Part shown: positions 1 through 7,357 of the stretch, one piece after another | Layout: each line of letters opens with the position of its first letter | Numbering within the stretch: the stretch's first letter is position 1 | Source: JBBSIN01 sp038232055 | GTDB lineage: Bacteria; Actinomycetota; Actinomycetes; JADGOV01 | Direction of reading: 5' to 3' | NCBI GenBank assembly: GCA_038232055.1 | Contig: JBBSIN010000037.1 | Coordinates: 1 to 23,453, forward strand | DNA: 23,453 bases | The notes under the pieces: generated by a model | What the model was told of the DNA's origin: nothing | Database searches by the model: none | The model's input: only the letters and a program-made list of their open reading frames with translations | Translations under genes and position numbers: made by a program

Positions 1-1057
1 CCGCCAGGTCCGGGCGAAGGGGGCGCCAGCACGGGAGGTCGAACGGGCCCGGATCGTGCTGCTGGCGGCCGACGGCGTGCCGGGCAAGGAGATCGCCAGC
101 CGGGTCGGCTGCTCGGAGCCGACGGTGGTGCTGTGGCGGTCCCGCTATGCCGAGCGGGGGTTGGCCGGGCTGGCGGATGCGCCGCGGTCGGGGAAGCCGC
201 CGACGATCCCGGCCGCGGTCCGCGACGAGATCCTCTCGATCACGCTGACCGAGCCGCCGGCCGAGTTCGGGATCACCCACTGGTCCAGCCGGCTGCTCGC
301 CGAGCGTCTGCGCCGTGACGGCAAGCCGGTCAGCCACGCCACCGTGGCCCGGGTCTGGCGGGCATTCGGCATTCAGCCGCACCGGTCGGGCACGTTCAAG
401 TTCTCCACCGACCCGGAGCTGGAGGCCAAGGTCCGCGACATCGTCGGGCTCTACCTTCACCCGCCCGAGTCCGCGATCGTGGTCTGTGTCGATGAGAAGA
501 GCCAGATCCAGGCGCTGGACCGGACCGCGCCCATCCTGCCGCTGCGACCGGGACTGCCGCAGTCGCGCACCCACGACTACGTCCGGCACGGCACCACGAC
601 GCTGTTCGCCGCCCTGGAGGTGGCCACCGGGCAGGTCACCGACCGCTGCTTCGACCGGCACACCAACGTCGAGTTCCTCGCCTTCCTCAAGCAGGTGGCG
701 CGCGCCTACCCACGCCGTCAGCTGCACGTGGTCTGCGACAACTACGCCACCCACAAGCACCCCAACGTGGCTGCCTGGCTGGCCCGCCATCCGCGGGTCC
801 AGCTGCACTTCACCCCGACGTCGGGTTCCTGGCTCAACCTGGTGGAGGTCTTCTTCGGGATCATCACCCGGCAGGCCATCCGGCGCGGCACCTTCACCAG
901 CGTCCCGGACCTCGTCGCCGCCATCGAGACCTACATCGACGCCTGGAACGACCGCTGCCAGCCCTTCACCTGGACCAAAGATGCCGACACCATCCTGGCC
1001 AAGGCCGTCCACCCGAAGAAGCGCAAGACACAAGACGCGTCAGTTACACGACACTAG
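1..1057 (+). mobile_element. IS630-type insertion sequence, 5' truncated by window edge
   Basis: The segment carries a single transposase frame that is already open at base 2, so the left end of the element lies outside the window. The right end is probably at the transposase stop: the last bases (about 1040-1057) read cagttacacgacactag. IS630 elements insert at TA dinucleotides, often inside CTAG, and a TA is present at 1055-1056. This is inference, because the left terminal repeat cannot be seen and no target duplication can be checked. Confidence 0.75.
2..1057 (+). CDS. IS630 family transposase (5' partial)
   Basis: This DDE transposase would cut and paste its own element. The frame is open from base 2 through a GTG at 56 that could be mistaken for the start. 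The residues before it (RAKGAPAREVERARIVLLAA) belong to the family's normal N-terminus, so the true start is upstream of the window. An N-terminal helix-turn-helix region (about bases 70-200) precedes an RNase H-like catalytic core. The catalytic acids are visible: Asp at base 491 (VCVDEKSQ), Asp at 737 (VVCDNYATHKH) and Glu at 845 (NLVEVFFG). No stop or frameshift is seen in the visible part, so the copy may be active if its left end is intact. It differs from the decayed IS630 transposase at 7481-8089. Confidence 0.93.
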   Translation, partial: RQVRAKGAPAREVERARIVLLAADGVPGKEIASRVGCSEPTVVLWRSRYAERGLAGLADAPRSGKPPTIPAAVRDEILSITLTEPPAEFGITHWSSRLLAERLRRDGKPVSHATVARVWRAFGIQPHRSGTFKFSTDPELEAKVRDIVGLYLHPPESAIVVCVDEKSQIQALDRTAPILPLRPGLPQSRTHDYVRHGTTTLFAALEVATGQVTDRCFDRHTNVEFLAFLKQVARAYPRRQLHVVCDNYATHKHPNVAAWLARHPRVQLHFTPTSGSWLNLVEVFFGIITRQAIRRGTFTSVPDLVAAIETYIDAWNDRCQPFTWTKDADTILAKAVHPKKRKTQDASVTRH

Positions 1058-1260
1058 CGACTACCCCCGCTGAAAGCCGCCCCGGCATCCGGCGCAACAC
1101 GCCGACGCGGAAATGTGCCGGGCGGCGTCGCCGGATCGCCGTACGGTTACTCGAAGTTGTTCCGTGTGTCCGAAACGTGACCCGCACGCGACAACCTTTT
1201 TCGTACGGTAGGCGTCTGGACAGGGGGAGGGCCGGCGGAGCCGGTCGGGGAGGAGGCGAC

Positions 1261-1578
1261 GTGAGTCCGCTTCTCGACGATGTCGGTCGCGTCGTCGTTC
1301 TGCAGGGCCGCCTCGACGTCACGACGGTCGCCGACGTGCGGCTCGAGCTGCATGCGGCGGTCGACGCCGGCACCGGTGATTTGGTCGTCGACGTGAGCGG
1401 CGTCCGGCTGCTCGACGCCACCGGGCTCGGTGTCCTGGTCGGAACCCACCGCCGGGCCACCCGGGCCGGTCGTCGCCTGGTGCTTCGCGGCGCGCAGCCG
1501 CAGCTGACCCGGCTGCTCGTGCGCACCCGGCTGCACCGCGTGCTGCACGTCGAAGGGGTCCCGGTCGCCGTCGCGTAG
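1261..1578 (+). CDS. STAS-domain protein, anti-sigma factor antagonist-like
   Basis: This is a 105-residue single STAS domain of the SpoIIAA/RsbV type. These proteins bind an anti-sigma factor kinase and release a sigma factor. The GTG at 1261 is chosen because a strong ribosome site (ggaggagg, 1249-1256) lies just ahead; the frame is also open further upstream from 1177. The core runs VVLQGRLDV, then DLVVDVSGVRLLDATGLGVLVG, then a basic C-terminal half. In SpoIIAA and RsbV the loop reads D-S-(S/T)-G, and the Ser directly after Asp is phosphorylated. Here that residue is Ala53 (D52-A53-T54-G55), so canonical phospho-switching is probably lost or moved to Thr54. No partner kinase or sigma factor is nearby. 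Confidence 0.85.
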   Translation: MSPLLDDVGRVVVLQGRLDVTTVADVRLELHAAVDAGTGDLVVDVSGVRLLDATGLGVLVGTHRRATRAGRRLVLRGAQPQLTRLLVRTRLHRVLHVEGVPVAVA

Positions 1579-1607
1579 CGTCGCAGCACGCTCCCTACCC
1601 TGTCGTC

Positions 1608-3182
1608 ATGGCAGTCGACGTCGTACGCCGCTCGGCGCGTGACGAGAAACCTTCGGCGAGGCGCCGGACGCCCGGCGCGCCGACGGCGATGGCGCTCGCC
1701 GCCGTCGCGACCTGCGGTCTGCTGCGGCTGGCGGCCCAGCCCCGAGTCGGGTTCGACGCCGACGAGGCCGTCACCGGGCTCATGGTTCACCGGATCCTCG
1801 ACGGTCACGGCTACCCGTTCTTCGCCGGCCAGAACTACATGGGCACCCTCGAGCAGTATGTGCAGGCGGCGTTCCTCTCCTGGTTGCCCGCCAGCACGTT
1901 GACGCTGCGCCTGACGCAGATCGTGCTCTCGTGCCTGTCCTGCCTCCTGGTCTTCCTGGTCGGCCGGTCGGTGCTGGCGGCCCCCTGGCGAGCGGCGTTC
2001 GCGGCCGTCCTGTTCGCGATAGGCCCGGCGTTCAGCGTGGTGTGGGGCGTGAAGTCACGGGGCGCGTACGACGCCGTGCAGGTTCTCGGGCTCCTCGGCC
2101 TGCTGCTCGCGTTACGTCGCCCCACCCGCTCGGTCGGGCGAAGCAGAGCCGACGTCGCCACCGCCGCCGGCTTCGGGCTGTGCTGCGGGCTCGCGCTGTG
2201 GCTTTCCCTCTCGGCGGCCCTGCTGCTGGTGCCGGCCGCCGTGTGGTTCCTCGCGCCCCCGGTCCGCGGATGGCGGTACCGCGTGGTGCCTGCACTCGTC
2301 GGCACGGTGCTCGGCGCCCTGCCGGCCGAGCTCTGGGCGCTGACCCACCACATCCTGCCGACGGTCGCCGCCCAACCACCGTCGACGGTCGGGGACCGGC
2401 TGCTCGGTTTCCTCGATCCGGTGCTCGGCGAGTTCCTCGGACTGCGCGCGATCGACCGCCATCGGCTGGTGCCGGCCGCGGTCGCCGGGCTCGTCATCGC
2501 CGGGCTCGCCGGCTGCTGGCTCGTCGCGGCCTGGCGGCGGCGGCGTGGGCTGCGCGACCTGCTCACGATGCGCACGGGCAGGCGTACGCCGGGCGACCTC
2601 CTGCTGCTCGCGATCGCCGTCATCGTGCTGCTCTACGTAGCGTCGCCCTACTCGTGGTACACCGGCGAGCCGCGCTACCTCTTTCCGGCGTACCCGCTGC
2701 TCGCCCTCGGCCTCGCCGCGGTGGTGCCGGCGCGGCGATCGCTGGCGTTGCCCGTCGCCGCTCTGGCGGTCGCGGCAGTCGGCCTCTCGACGGCTGTGAC
2801 GCTCGCCCGCGTGCACTCCACCGACCCGGCGCATCGAGCGGACTTCGACCGGTTGGCCACCGCGCTGCACCGGCAGGGCGTCGACGCCGCGTACGGCGAC
2901 TACTGGACCGCGATGCCGATCGACTTTGTCGAGTACGGCCGGCTCACCGTCGCGCCACTCGACGGCGCCGACCGGTTCCCGGACCTGCGGCGGTCGGTGG
3001 ACCGGGCGCAGCGCACGGCCTACGTTGTCTCCTCGGGGTTGGCCCCCGGACTCGCAGACGCGTTCGACCGTGCCGGCGTCGGCTACCGCACCGAGACGTT
3101 CGGGAGCGTCATCGCCTTCACGCGGCTGCGCGGCCCGTACCGGCCGTGGCAGCTGGGCGCCGGGAACCCGCCCTGGGGGTAG
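1608..3182 (+). CDS. GT-C superfamily membrane glycosyltransferase (family 39-like)
   Basis: This 524-residue polytopic membrane protein probably transfers a sugar from a polyprenyl-phosphate donor on the outer face of the membrane. It begins with a short basic cytoplasmic tail and a first membrane helix (about 25-45). Next comes an extracytoplasmic loop with the acidic motif GFDADEAVTG (D50, D52, E53), the place where GT-C enzymes carry their catalytic Asp. About ten hydrophobic helices follow, to roughly residue 400. A soluble tail of about 120 residues (TALHRQGVDAAYGDYW onward) closes the protein. The ATG at 1608 lacks a clear ribosome site; an in-frame ATG at 1689 would remove the basic tail. 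The acceptor and donor are unknown. It stands alone between the STAS gene and a convergent minus-strand gene 4 bases away. Confidence 0.75.
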   Translation: MAVDVVRRSARDEKPSARRRTPGAPTAMALAAVATCGLLRLAAQPRVGFDADEAVTGLMVHRILDGHGYPFFAGQNYMGTLEQYVQAAFLSWLPASTLTLRLTQIVLSCLSCLLVFLVGRSVLAAPWRAAFAAVLFAIGPAFSVVWGVKSRGAYDAVQVLGLLGLLLALRRPTRSVGRSRADVATAAGFGLCCGLALWLSLSAALLLVPAAVWFLAPPVRGWRYRVVPALVGTVLGALPAELWALTHHILPTVAAQPPSTVGDRLLGFLDPVLGEFLGLRAIDRHRLVPAAVAGLVIAGLAGCWLVAAWRRRRGLRDLLTMRTGRRTPGDLLLLAIAVIVLLYVASPYSWYTGEPRYLFPAYPLLALGLAAVVPARRSLALPVAALAVAAVGLSTAVTLARVHSTDPAHRADFDRLATALHRQGVDAAYGDYWTAMPIDFVEYGRLTVAPLDGADRFPDLRRSVDRAQRTAYVVSSGLAPGLADAFDRAGVGYRTETFGSVIAFTRLRGPYRPWQLGAGNPPWG

Positions 3183-3186
3183 CGGC

Positions 3187-3612
3187 CTAGAGGTCGTCGA
3201 GTGAGAAGTTGCCGCCGGGCGGCTGGTTCGGCGGCTGGTTCGGCGGCTGCGTCGGCGGCTGAGCCCCCGTCGACGGATGCGCCGGTGGCGCACCTTCGGC
3301 CGAGGTGGGCGCGGGCGGGTGCGGCGTCGCCTCCCCGACGGTCGCCGCCGGTGTGGGCGCGGTCGCGCCGGTGTCGATCGGGCCGTTGTTCGCCACGTGG
3401 GCGTCGATCTTCCGCAGCGCCGCGAGCACCTCGTCGGAGCCGCCGCCGGTGCGCTGCTCCGCGTAGTACGCCGCCCCCAGGTCGCGCAGCAGGGCGTCGG
3501 CCTGCTTCCTGGCCTGCATCTCGTCGAGCTTCGACTGACCCTGGGCGATTCCCTGCTGGGCCTGCTGCGCGACCTGCTGCGCCTGGGCCTTGACCTTGTC
3601 CATGAAACCCAT
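3187..3612 (-). CDS. conserved small protein with coiled-coil N-terminus and proline-rich tail
   Basis: This is a 141-residue protein of unknown function of a kind seen in actinobacteria. It starts MGFMDKVKAQAQQVAQQAQQ, a Gln/Ala-rich amphipathic stretch likely to form a coiled coil. A compact helical part follows (about 40-75, ADALLRDLGAAYYAEQR). Residues 80-141 are Pro/Ala/Thr-rich and disordered, with repeated NQPP/TQPP units, and end FSLDDL. The ATG at 3612 is preceded on the minus strand by an AGGGAG ribosome site about 8 bases away. It lies 59 bases downstream of the AIM24-family gene on the same strand, so the two are probably cotranscribed. No signal peptide or membrane helix is visible. 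Confidence 0.75.
   Translation of the reverse strand: MGFMDKVKAQAQQVAQQAQQGIAQGQSKLDEMQARKQADALLRDLGAAYYAEQRTGGGSDEVLAALRKIDAHVANNGPIDTGATAPTPAATVGEATPHPPAPTSAEGAPPAHPSTGAQPPTQPPNQPPNQPPGGNFSLDDL
3219..3262. repeat. 12-bp tandem repeat encoding the QPP units of the proline tail
   Basis: About four degenerate copies of a 12-base unit (cggcggctggtt on the plus strand) lie side by side. On the minus strand they encode (T/N)QPP repeats near the C-terminus of the small protein. The in-frame unit length means copy-number change would alter tail length without breaking the gene. Confidence 0.7.
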
Positions 3613-3671
3613 CGTCGGCTCCCTGCCTGCTCGGTTGCTCGAAACTTGTGGGCTGCCCGATACTCGCGCGG

Positions 3672-4466
3672 TTACTCGAAACTGCCGGACAGCAGCCCGC
3701 CGAGCGGACCCTTTTTCTCATCCCCGGTGCCCATGTTCTTCGCCAGCGCCTTCGCCAGGCCTTCGATCGTCATCGACTGCAGGATGACGGCACCGTCCCC
3801 CTCCAGGGTGGCGAGGCTCAGGCCCTCCCCGCCGAACAGCGCGGTCATGGCGGTCTGCGCACTGAGCGCCCCGACGCGCTCCACGCCGTAGCGGATCGTC
3901 TCCTCGAAGGCGACGACGCATCCGGTGTCGCACTGGATCTTGCCGCCGTACCTGGCCGGGTTGAGCTCGATGAAGTTGCCTGCGCCCGCGAGAAGCAGCG
4001 TTCCGGTGCCGCTGAACTTCTCCAGGAGAAAGCCCTCACCGGCTCGGCGCCCCGAACGGAGGCCGGAGAACGCGATGTCGAAGTCGACGCTCGCCTCGGC
4101 GGCGACGAAGGCGTCCTTCTCGGCGTACCAGCCTCGAGTGCCGTCGAGCTCGATCGCGCGCATCTCACCCGGCAGCACGCCCGCGAACGCGACCAGGCCG
4201 TTGCCGCCGACCGGCGTGTAGTACTGGAATGCGAGGCTCTCGCCGGCGAGCGCGCGCTTGCCCACATCGATCGCCTTCGAGAGCAAGCCGGCCGCGGCGG
4301 CCGCGGCGCCCGCCTGGTTGCCCTGCGGCCTGGTGAGCCGCGTCTCGACGGCGACGTTCGACGTCTTCCACAGGAACTTCCCCGCCTCGCAGTAGACGGT
4401 CTGCCCCTGCTGGACCTGGCAGACCGCCATCTGCATGGCGTTGCCGACTAGCTTGTGCGCGAGCAC
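3672..4466 (-). CDS. AIM24 family protein (DUF124)
   Basis: The protein belongs to the AIM24/TIGR00266 beta-barrel family, whose biochemical role in bacteria is not established. The frame extends further upstream, but the family's normal beginning (x-I-x-GNxMQ-x-L-x-GQxVxxEAG) appears here as HKLVGNAMQMAVCQVQQGQTVYCEAG. The start is therefore set at GTG 4466, about 5 bases after a GGGGG run, giving 264 residues. Features include an Ala/Gly-rich insert (about residues 48-58), repeated beta strands (LAFQYYTPVGGNGLVAFAG, EGFLLEKFSGTGTLLLAGAGNFIEL), and a C-terminus containing LATLEGDGAVILQSMTIEGLAKAL. No membrane helix or signal peptide is seen. It is divergent from the riboswitch-controlled operon, and the two share an intergenic region. 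Confidence 0.85.
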   Translation of the reverse strand: MLAHKLVGNAMQMAVCQVQQGQTVYCEAGKFLWKTSNVAVETRLTRPQGNQAGAAAAAAGLLSKAIDVGKRALAGESLAFQYYTPVGGNGLVAFAGVLPGEMRAIELDGTRGWYAEKDAFVAAEASVDFDIAFSGLRSGRRAGEGFLLEKFSGTGTLLLAGAGNFIELNPARYGGKIQCDTGCVVAFEETIRYGVERVGALSAQTAMTALFGGEGLSLATLEGDGAVILQSMTIEGLAKALAKNMGTGDEKKGPLGGLLSGSFE

Positions 4467-4528
4467 CGGACCCCCAAAGAATTCGCTGAGAACTCCGCTC
4501 CGAAGTCTCCCTTCCCCCCGATGTGCGG

Positions 4529-4534
4529 CACAAT
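4529..4534 (+). promoter_or_regulatory. candidate -10 box for the riboswitch transcript
   Basis: CACAAT at 4529-4534 resembles an actinobacterial sigma-A -10 box. Its expected start site, about 7 bases on, falls at 4541-4542, exactly where the first helix of the riboswitch begins. No good -35 box is seen, so the call rests on this spacing. Confidence 0.45.
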
Positions 4535-4540
4535 AGAACT

Positions 4541-4640
4541 TCCGAAGGGGAGTATCCCCTCGATCCCCGGCCGTCAGTACGGCGTCACCGCCCGGCCGGA
4601 CAGTCATCCCGCAGCCGGGATGGCGGGAGAGACCTTCGGC
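4541..4640 (+). ncRNA. yybP-ykoY manganese riboswitch aptamer
   Basis: The two conserved docking loops of yybP-ykoY (Mn2+-sensing) riboswitches are both present: GGGGAGTA (4547-4554) at the 5' side and GAGACC (4629-4634) at the 3' side. The closing helix is perfect: CCGAAGG (4542-4548) pairs with CCTTCGG (4633-4639). Inner hairpins fit a multi-way junction: GCCGT/ACGGC (4570-4583) and ATCCCG/CGGGAT (4606-4621). In known members, Mn2+ binding between the two loops raises expression of Mn exporters such as MntP and Alx/TerC. The gene directly downstream is a TerC-family gene, as expected. The expression platform would lie in 4641-4677, which contains the ribosome site GGAGGTG (4662-4668); the mechanism is not resolved from the sequence. 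Confidence 0.92.
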
Positions 4641-4677
4641 GCACGGCACTCGTCGTCCGCCGGAGGTGGCAAATTTC

Positions 4678-6693
4678 ATGGATGTCCCGCTGTGGGGCTG
4701 GCTCGTCTTTCTCGGTGTCGTCGCGGTGTGTTTCGCCGTCGACCTGATGCTCGGCCACCGAGGCGACGAGCCGGTCTCCTTCCGCGAGGCGGCCGCGTGG
4801 AGCGCGGTCTGGGCCGGCATCGGTCTGGCGTTCACCGCGGTCGTCGGCTGGCTCGGCGGTGGGATGGCGGCCGGTGAGTACGTCGCCGGCTTCCTCATCG
4901 AGAAGAGCCTGTCGGTCGACAATGTCTTCGTCTTCGCGATGCTCTTCGCCTACTTCGGGGTCCCAGCGGTGGCGCAGCATCGGGTGCTGCTGTACGGCGT
5001 GCTCGGCGCGCTGGTGCTTCGAGGCGCCTTCATCGCCGGCGGCGCCTCGCTGCTCGCGACGTTCCACTGGGCGATCTACATTCTGGGCGCGCTTCTCGTC
5101 GCGACCGGTGTCCGGATGGCGCTGCACTCGGGTGGCGACGTCCACCCCGAACGCAACCCGGTGCTGCGGCTGCTGCGCCGCGTCGTGCCGATGCGTGACG
5201 AGTACGACGGACGACGCTTCTGGTCGCGTGGAGCGGCGACCCCGCTGCTCGGCGTGCTGGTCGTCGTCGCGACCACCGACGTGCTGTTCGCCGTCGACTC
5301 CGTGCCGGCGGTCTTCGCGGTGACCCGCGACACGTTCATCGTCTTCGCCGCCAACGCCTTCTCCGTGCTGGGGCTGCGCCCGATGTACTTCCTGCTCGCC
5401 GGGGCGCTGGAGCGTTTCGGCAAGCTCAAGTACGGTCTCGCGGCCGTGCTGGTCTTCGTCGGCGCCAAGATGCTGCTCGCCGACGTGGTGCACCTGTCGG
5501 TCTGGGTGTCCCTGCTCATCATCACCACGATCCTCGGCCTGTCCGTGTTGGTGTCCGTGCGCTTCGCGACCCCGTCCCGCCCCGAAAGGAAGCTCGCCAT
5601 GCGTTTCCCCGTCCCAATCCGGCTGCACCCGAGCGTGCTGATCGCGGTCGGCCTCGTCACCGTGCTGCTGGCCGCCGTGGTCCTGCCTCGAGGAGTCCCG
5701 GGGCGCAGCGGAGCGTCGTACGCCGTCGCGGCCGTGCTCGGGGCGCTGCTCTTCTTCGCATCGGTCCTGGCGCACGAGCTGGCGCACGCGGTCATCGCCA
5801 GGCGAAGCGGCGTACCGGTGCGGCAGGTCACCCTCTGGGCGCTCGGCGGCGTCGCCGACCTCGGCACGGAGCCACCGACTCCCGGCGCGCAGTTCCGCAT
5901 CGCTGGGGTCGGGCCGCTCGTCAGCGCCGGCATCGGCGCGCTGCTGGTCGGCGCGGCCCTCCTTACCGGCGGGCTGCCCGCTGCCGTCCTTGCCTGGATC
6001 GGCATGACCAACCTCGCGCTGGCGGCGTTCAACCTGTTGCCGGGCGCCCCGCTCGACGGCGGTCGGCTCGTCTCGGCCGTCGTGTGGTGGCGCACCGGCG
6101 ACCGCTCGCGCGCCACGTTGGTCGCCGCGCGAGCCGGCCGGGGAGTCGGCCTGCTTCTGCTCGTCGCCGGTGCCGCCAACGCCGTCTTCGGCTCGCTCTC
6201 GGGCGGTATCTGGCTGATGATCGTCGGCTGGTTCCTGACGAGTACGGCGACGATGGAGGCGACGCGGGCGCGGGTGACCGGGGCGCTGCACGGCGTACTC
6301 GTCCGCGACGTGATGTCGCCGGCGGAGGCCGCTCCCGGCTGGTTCACCGTGGACGCGTTCCTGGAGCGGGTCGCCGTACCGTCGCGGCAGGGAGTCTTCG
6401 CACTACTCGGCTTCGACGGTTCCCCGTCTGGAGTCGTCTCGCTCCCTCAGCTGACCGGCGTGCCAGCGGACGACCGAGCGGGCGTTCGCGCCATCGCGGT
6501 CGGCACCCCCGTTGCGGCGCTCGCCACCACGGCTCCGGACGAGCCGGCCGATCGGCTCGCCGAACGCCTCGGGGCCGCTGGCGTGGTCCTCGTCGTTTCC
6601 GACGGCACGGTCGTCGGTCTGATCACGGCGAACGAGGTCGCCCGCGCCGTACAGCTCGCGTCGCTCCGCCGGACGGAGGTGGCAGCCCGATGA
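4678..6693 (+). CDS. fused TerC/Alx-type manganese exporter and M50 site-2 protease with CBS domains
   Basis: A single uninterrupted 671-residue frame joins two membrane proteins. Residues 1-about 300 form a TerC/Alx-family exporter with about seven helices and the conserved acidic motifs EKSLSVDN (E75, D81) and TTDVLFAVDS (D201, D207). Residues 308-540 form an intramembrane zinc metalloprotease with HELAH (H366, E367, H370) and NLLPGAPLDGG (N452, D460). Residues 542-660 look like a CBS pair, starting VRDVMSP. The ATG at 4678 follows GGAGGTG at 9 bases; a GTG at 4666 lies inside that site and is rejected. Met308 (base 5599) begins the protease half and has its own AAAGGAAG ribosome site, so a free protease may also be made. 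The Mn riboswitch ahead implies Mn-induced expression. The next gene overlaps by 4 bases. Confidence 0.88.
   Translation: MDVPLWGWLVFLGVVAVCFAVDLMLGHRGDEPVSFREAAAWSAVWAGIGLAFTAVVGWLGGGMAAGEYVAGFLIEKSLSVDNVFVFAMLFAYFGVPAVAQHRVLLYGVLGALVLRGAFIAGGASLLATFHWAIYILGALLVATGVRMALHSGGDVHPERNPVLRLLRRVVPMRDEYDGRRFWSRGAATPLLGVLVVVATTDVLFAVDSVPAVFAVTRDTFIVFAANAFSVLGLRPMYFLLAGALERFGKLKYGLAAVLVFVGAKMLLADVVHLSVWVSLLIITTILGLSVLVSVRFATPSRPERKLAMRFPVPIRLHPSVLIAVGLVTVLLAAVVLPRGVPGRSGASYAVAAVLGALLFFASVLAHELAHAVIARRSGVPVRQVTLWALGGVADLGTEPPTPGAQFRIAGVGPLVSAGIGALLVGAALLTGGLPAAVLAWIGMTNLALAAFNLLPGAPLDGGRLVSAVVWWRTGDRSRATLVAARAGRGVGLLLLVAGAANAVFGSLSGGIWLMIVGWFLTSTATMEATRARVTGALHGVLVRDVMSPAEAAPGWFTVDAFLERVAVPSRQGVFALLGFDGSPSGVVSLPQLTGVPADDRAGVRAIAVGTPVAALATTAPDEPADRLAERLGAAGVVLVVSDGTVVGLITANEVARAVQLASLRRTEVAAR
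5585..5601 (+). promoter_or_regulatory. internal ribosome site and ATG inside the fusion gene
   Basis: AAAGGAAG lies about 6 bases before an in-frame ATG at 5599. The peptide from there (MRFPVPIRLHPSVL) looks like the natural beginning of a site-2 protease. This could allow a separate protease product, or it could be a relic of the time before the two genes fused. Confidence 0.5.
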
Positions 6694-7142
6694 CGAACCC
6701 GGTGCTCACGGCCGAGGGACGCGAGCAGCTCGCCGCTCGCGTGGTCAGGTTGCGCGAGGTCGTGCTGCCCGACCTGGTCCGCGCCCAGAATGGGCCGGAC
6801 CGCGACCCAGCGGCCGGTCTCGACTACGACCGCGGGATCGCCGAACTGCATCGTCTCGAGTCGCTCCTGGCGTCCGCCGTACACCTCGAGGACCTCGACG
6901 ACGACCCGTGCGTCGTCGAGCTCGGTGACCTCGTCACGCTCGAGCTCGACACCGGCGAGATCGACCGCTACCTGCTCGTCGACCCCAGCGAGGCCCCGCT
7001 GGACGACCAGCGAATATCGGCCGAGTCGCCGCTGGCCGTGGCGCTGCTGGGTCGCCGGATCGGCGAGGTGGCCGAGGTGGTGGGACCGAGCGGCAGTTAC
7101 CGCTGCCGAGTCCTTGGCGCCACCCGCCGTCCGGTGCGCTGA
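6690..7142 (+). CDS. GreA/GreB family transcription elongation factor-like protein
   Basis: This 150-residue protein has the Gre layout. An N-terminal coiled-coil hairpin (LTAEGREQLAARVVRLREVVLPDLVRA ... RLESLLASA, about 5-70) is followed by a C-terminal FKBP-like domain. That domain is marked by VELGDLVTLELDTGEIDRYLLV, ISAESPLAVALLGRRIGEVAEV and SGSYRCRVLG. True GreA rescues backtracked RNA polymerase through an Asp/Glu pair at the hairpin tip (GDLxENAEY). Here the tip reads PDRDPAAGLDYD and is a few residues shorter, so cleavage-stimulating activity is uncertain; it may be a Gre-like regulator. The ATG at 6690 overlaps the stop of the TerC-protease gene (ATGA) and has GGAGGTGG ahead. It should share the Mn-responsive transcript. 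Confidence 0.82.
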   Translation: MTNPVLTAEGREQLAARVVRLREVVLPDLVRAQNGPDRDPAAGLDYDRGIAELHRLESLLASAVHLEDLDDDPCVVELGDLVTLELDTGEIDRYLLVDPSEAPLDDQRISAESPLAVALLGRRIGEVAEVVGPSGSYRCRVLGATRRPVR

Positions 7143-7143
7143 A

Positions 7144-7157
7144 ACGCCACGCGGCGT
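7144..7157 (+). terminator. possible weak stem-loop after the Gre-like gene
   Basis: ACGCC (7144-7148) and GGCGT (7153-7157) form a 5-bp stem with a 4-base loop, starting directly after the Gre-like stop codon. There is no T-tract, so it is at most a weak terminator. Confidence 0.25.
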
Positions 7158-7357
7158 GCGGACGTGACCTCCGGCGCCGAGGGTGGGGGTCATTGACCAG
7201 ATCGGTCGCGTCGCGCCAGCAAACGCCACGCTCGTCGGCGCTGCCTGCGGCCGGTGAAATGGAAGTGAATGTGGTCGATCGGGCCCGCAGTGTTCGGCCA
7301 GCCGCGGGTTCGGCGGGCTCGGCGAGATCGGCTAGTGCCCTGTCAGGCAGTCGGTGC

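Noticed and set aside
1058..1260. Possible gene in the gap between the IS element and the STAS gene
   Set aside because: No open frame with a plausible start or motif; only a repeated CGTACGGT (1140 and 1202) was seen, too common in this DNA to interpret.
3632..3684. Direct repeat GGTT(G/A)CTCGAAACT at the AIM24 gene end and in the gap after it
   Set aside because: The match is only about 14 bases and the flanks do not align, so it is too weak to call a duplication.
4666..4680. GTG 4666 as start of the TerC-protease gene
   Set aside because: It lies within the ribosome site GGAGGTG, which is correctly spaced for ATG 4678.
4585..6347. Long open frames on the minus strand opposite the TerC-protease gene
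   Set aside because: They are rich in Arg, Gln, Asp and His with no family resemblance, as expected for reverse frames of high-GC coding DNA.
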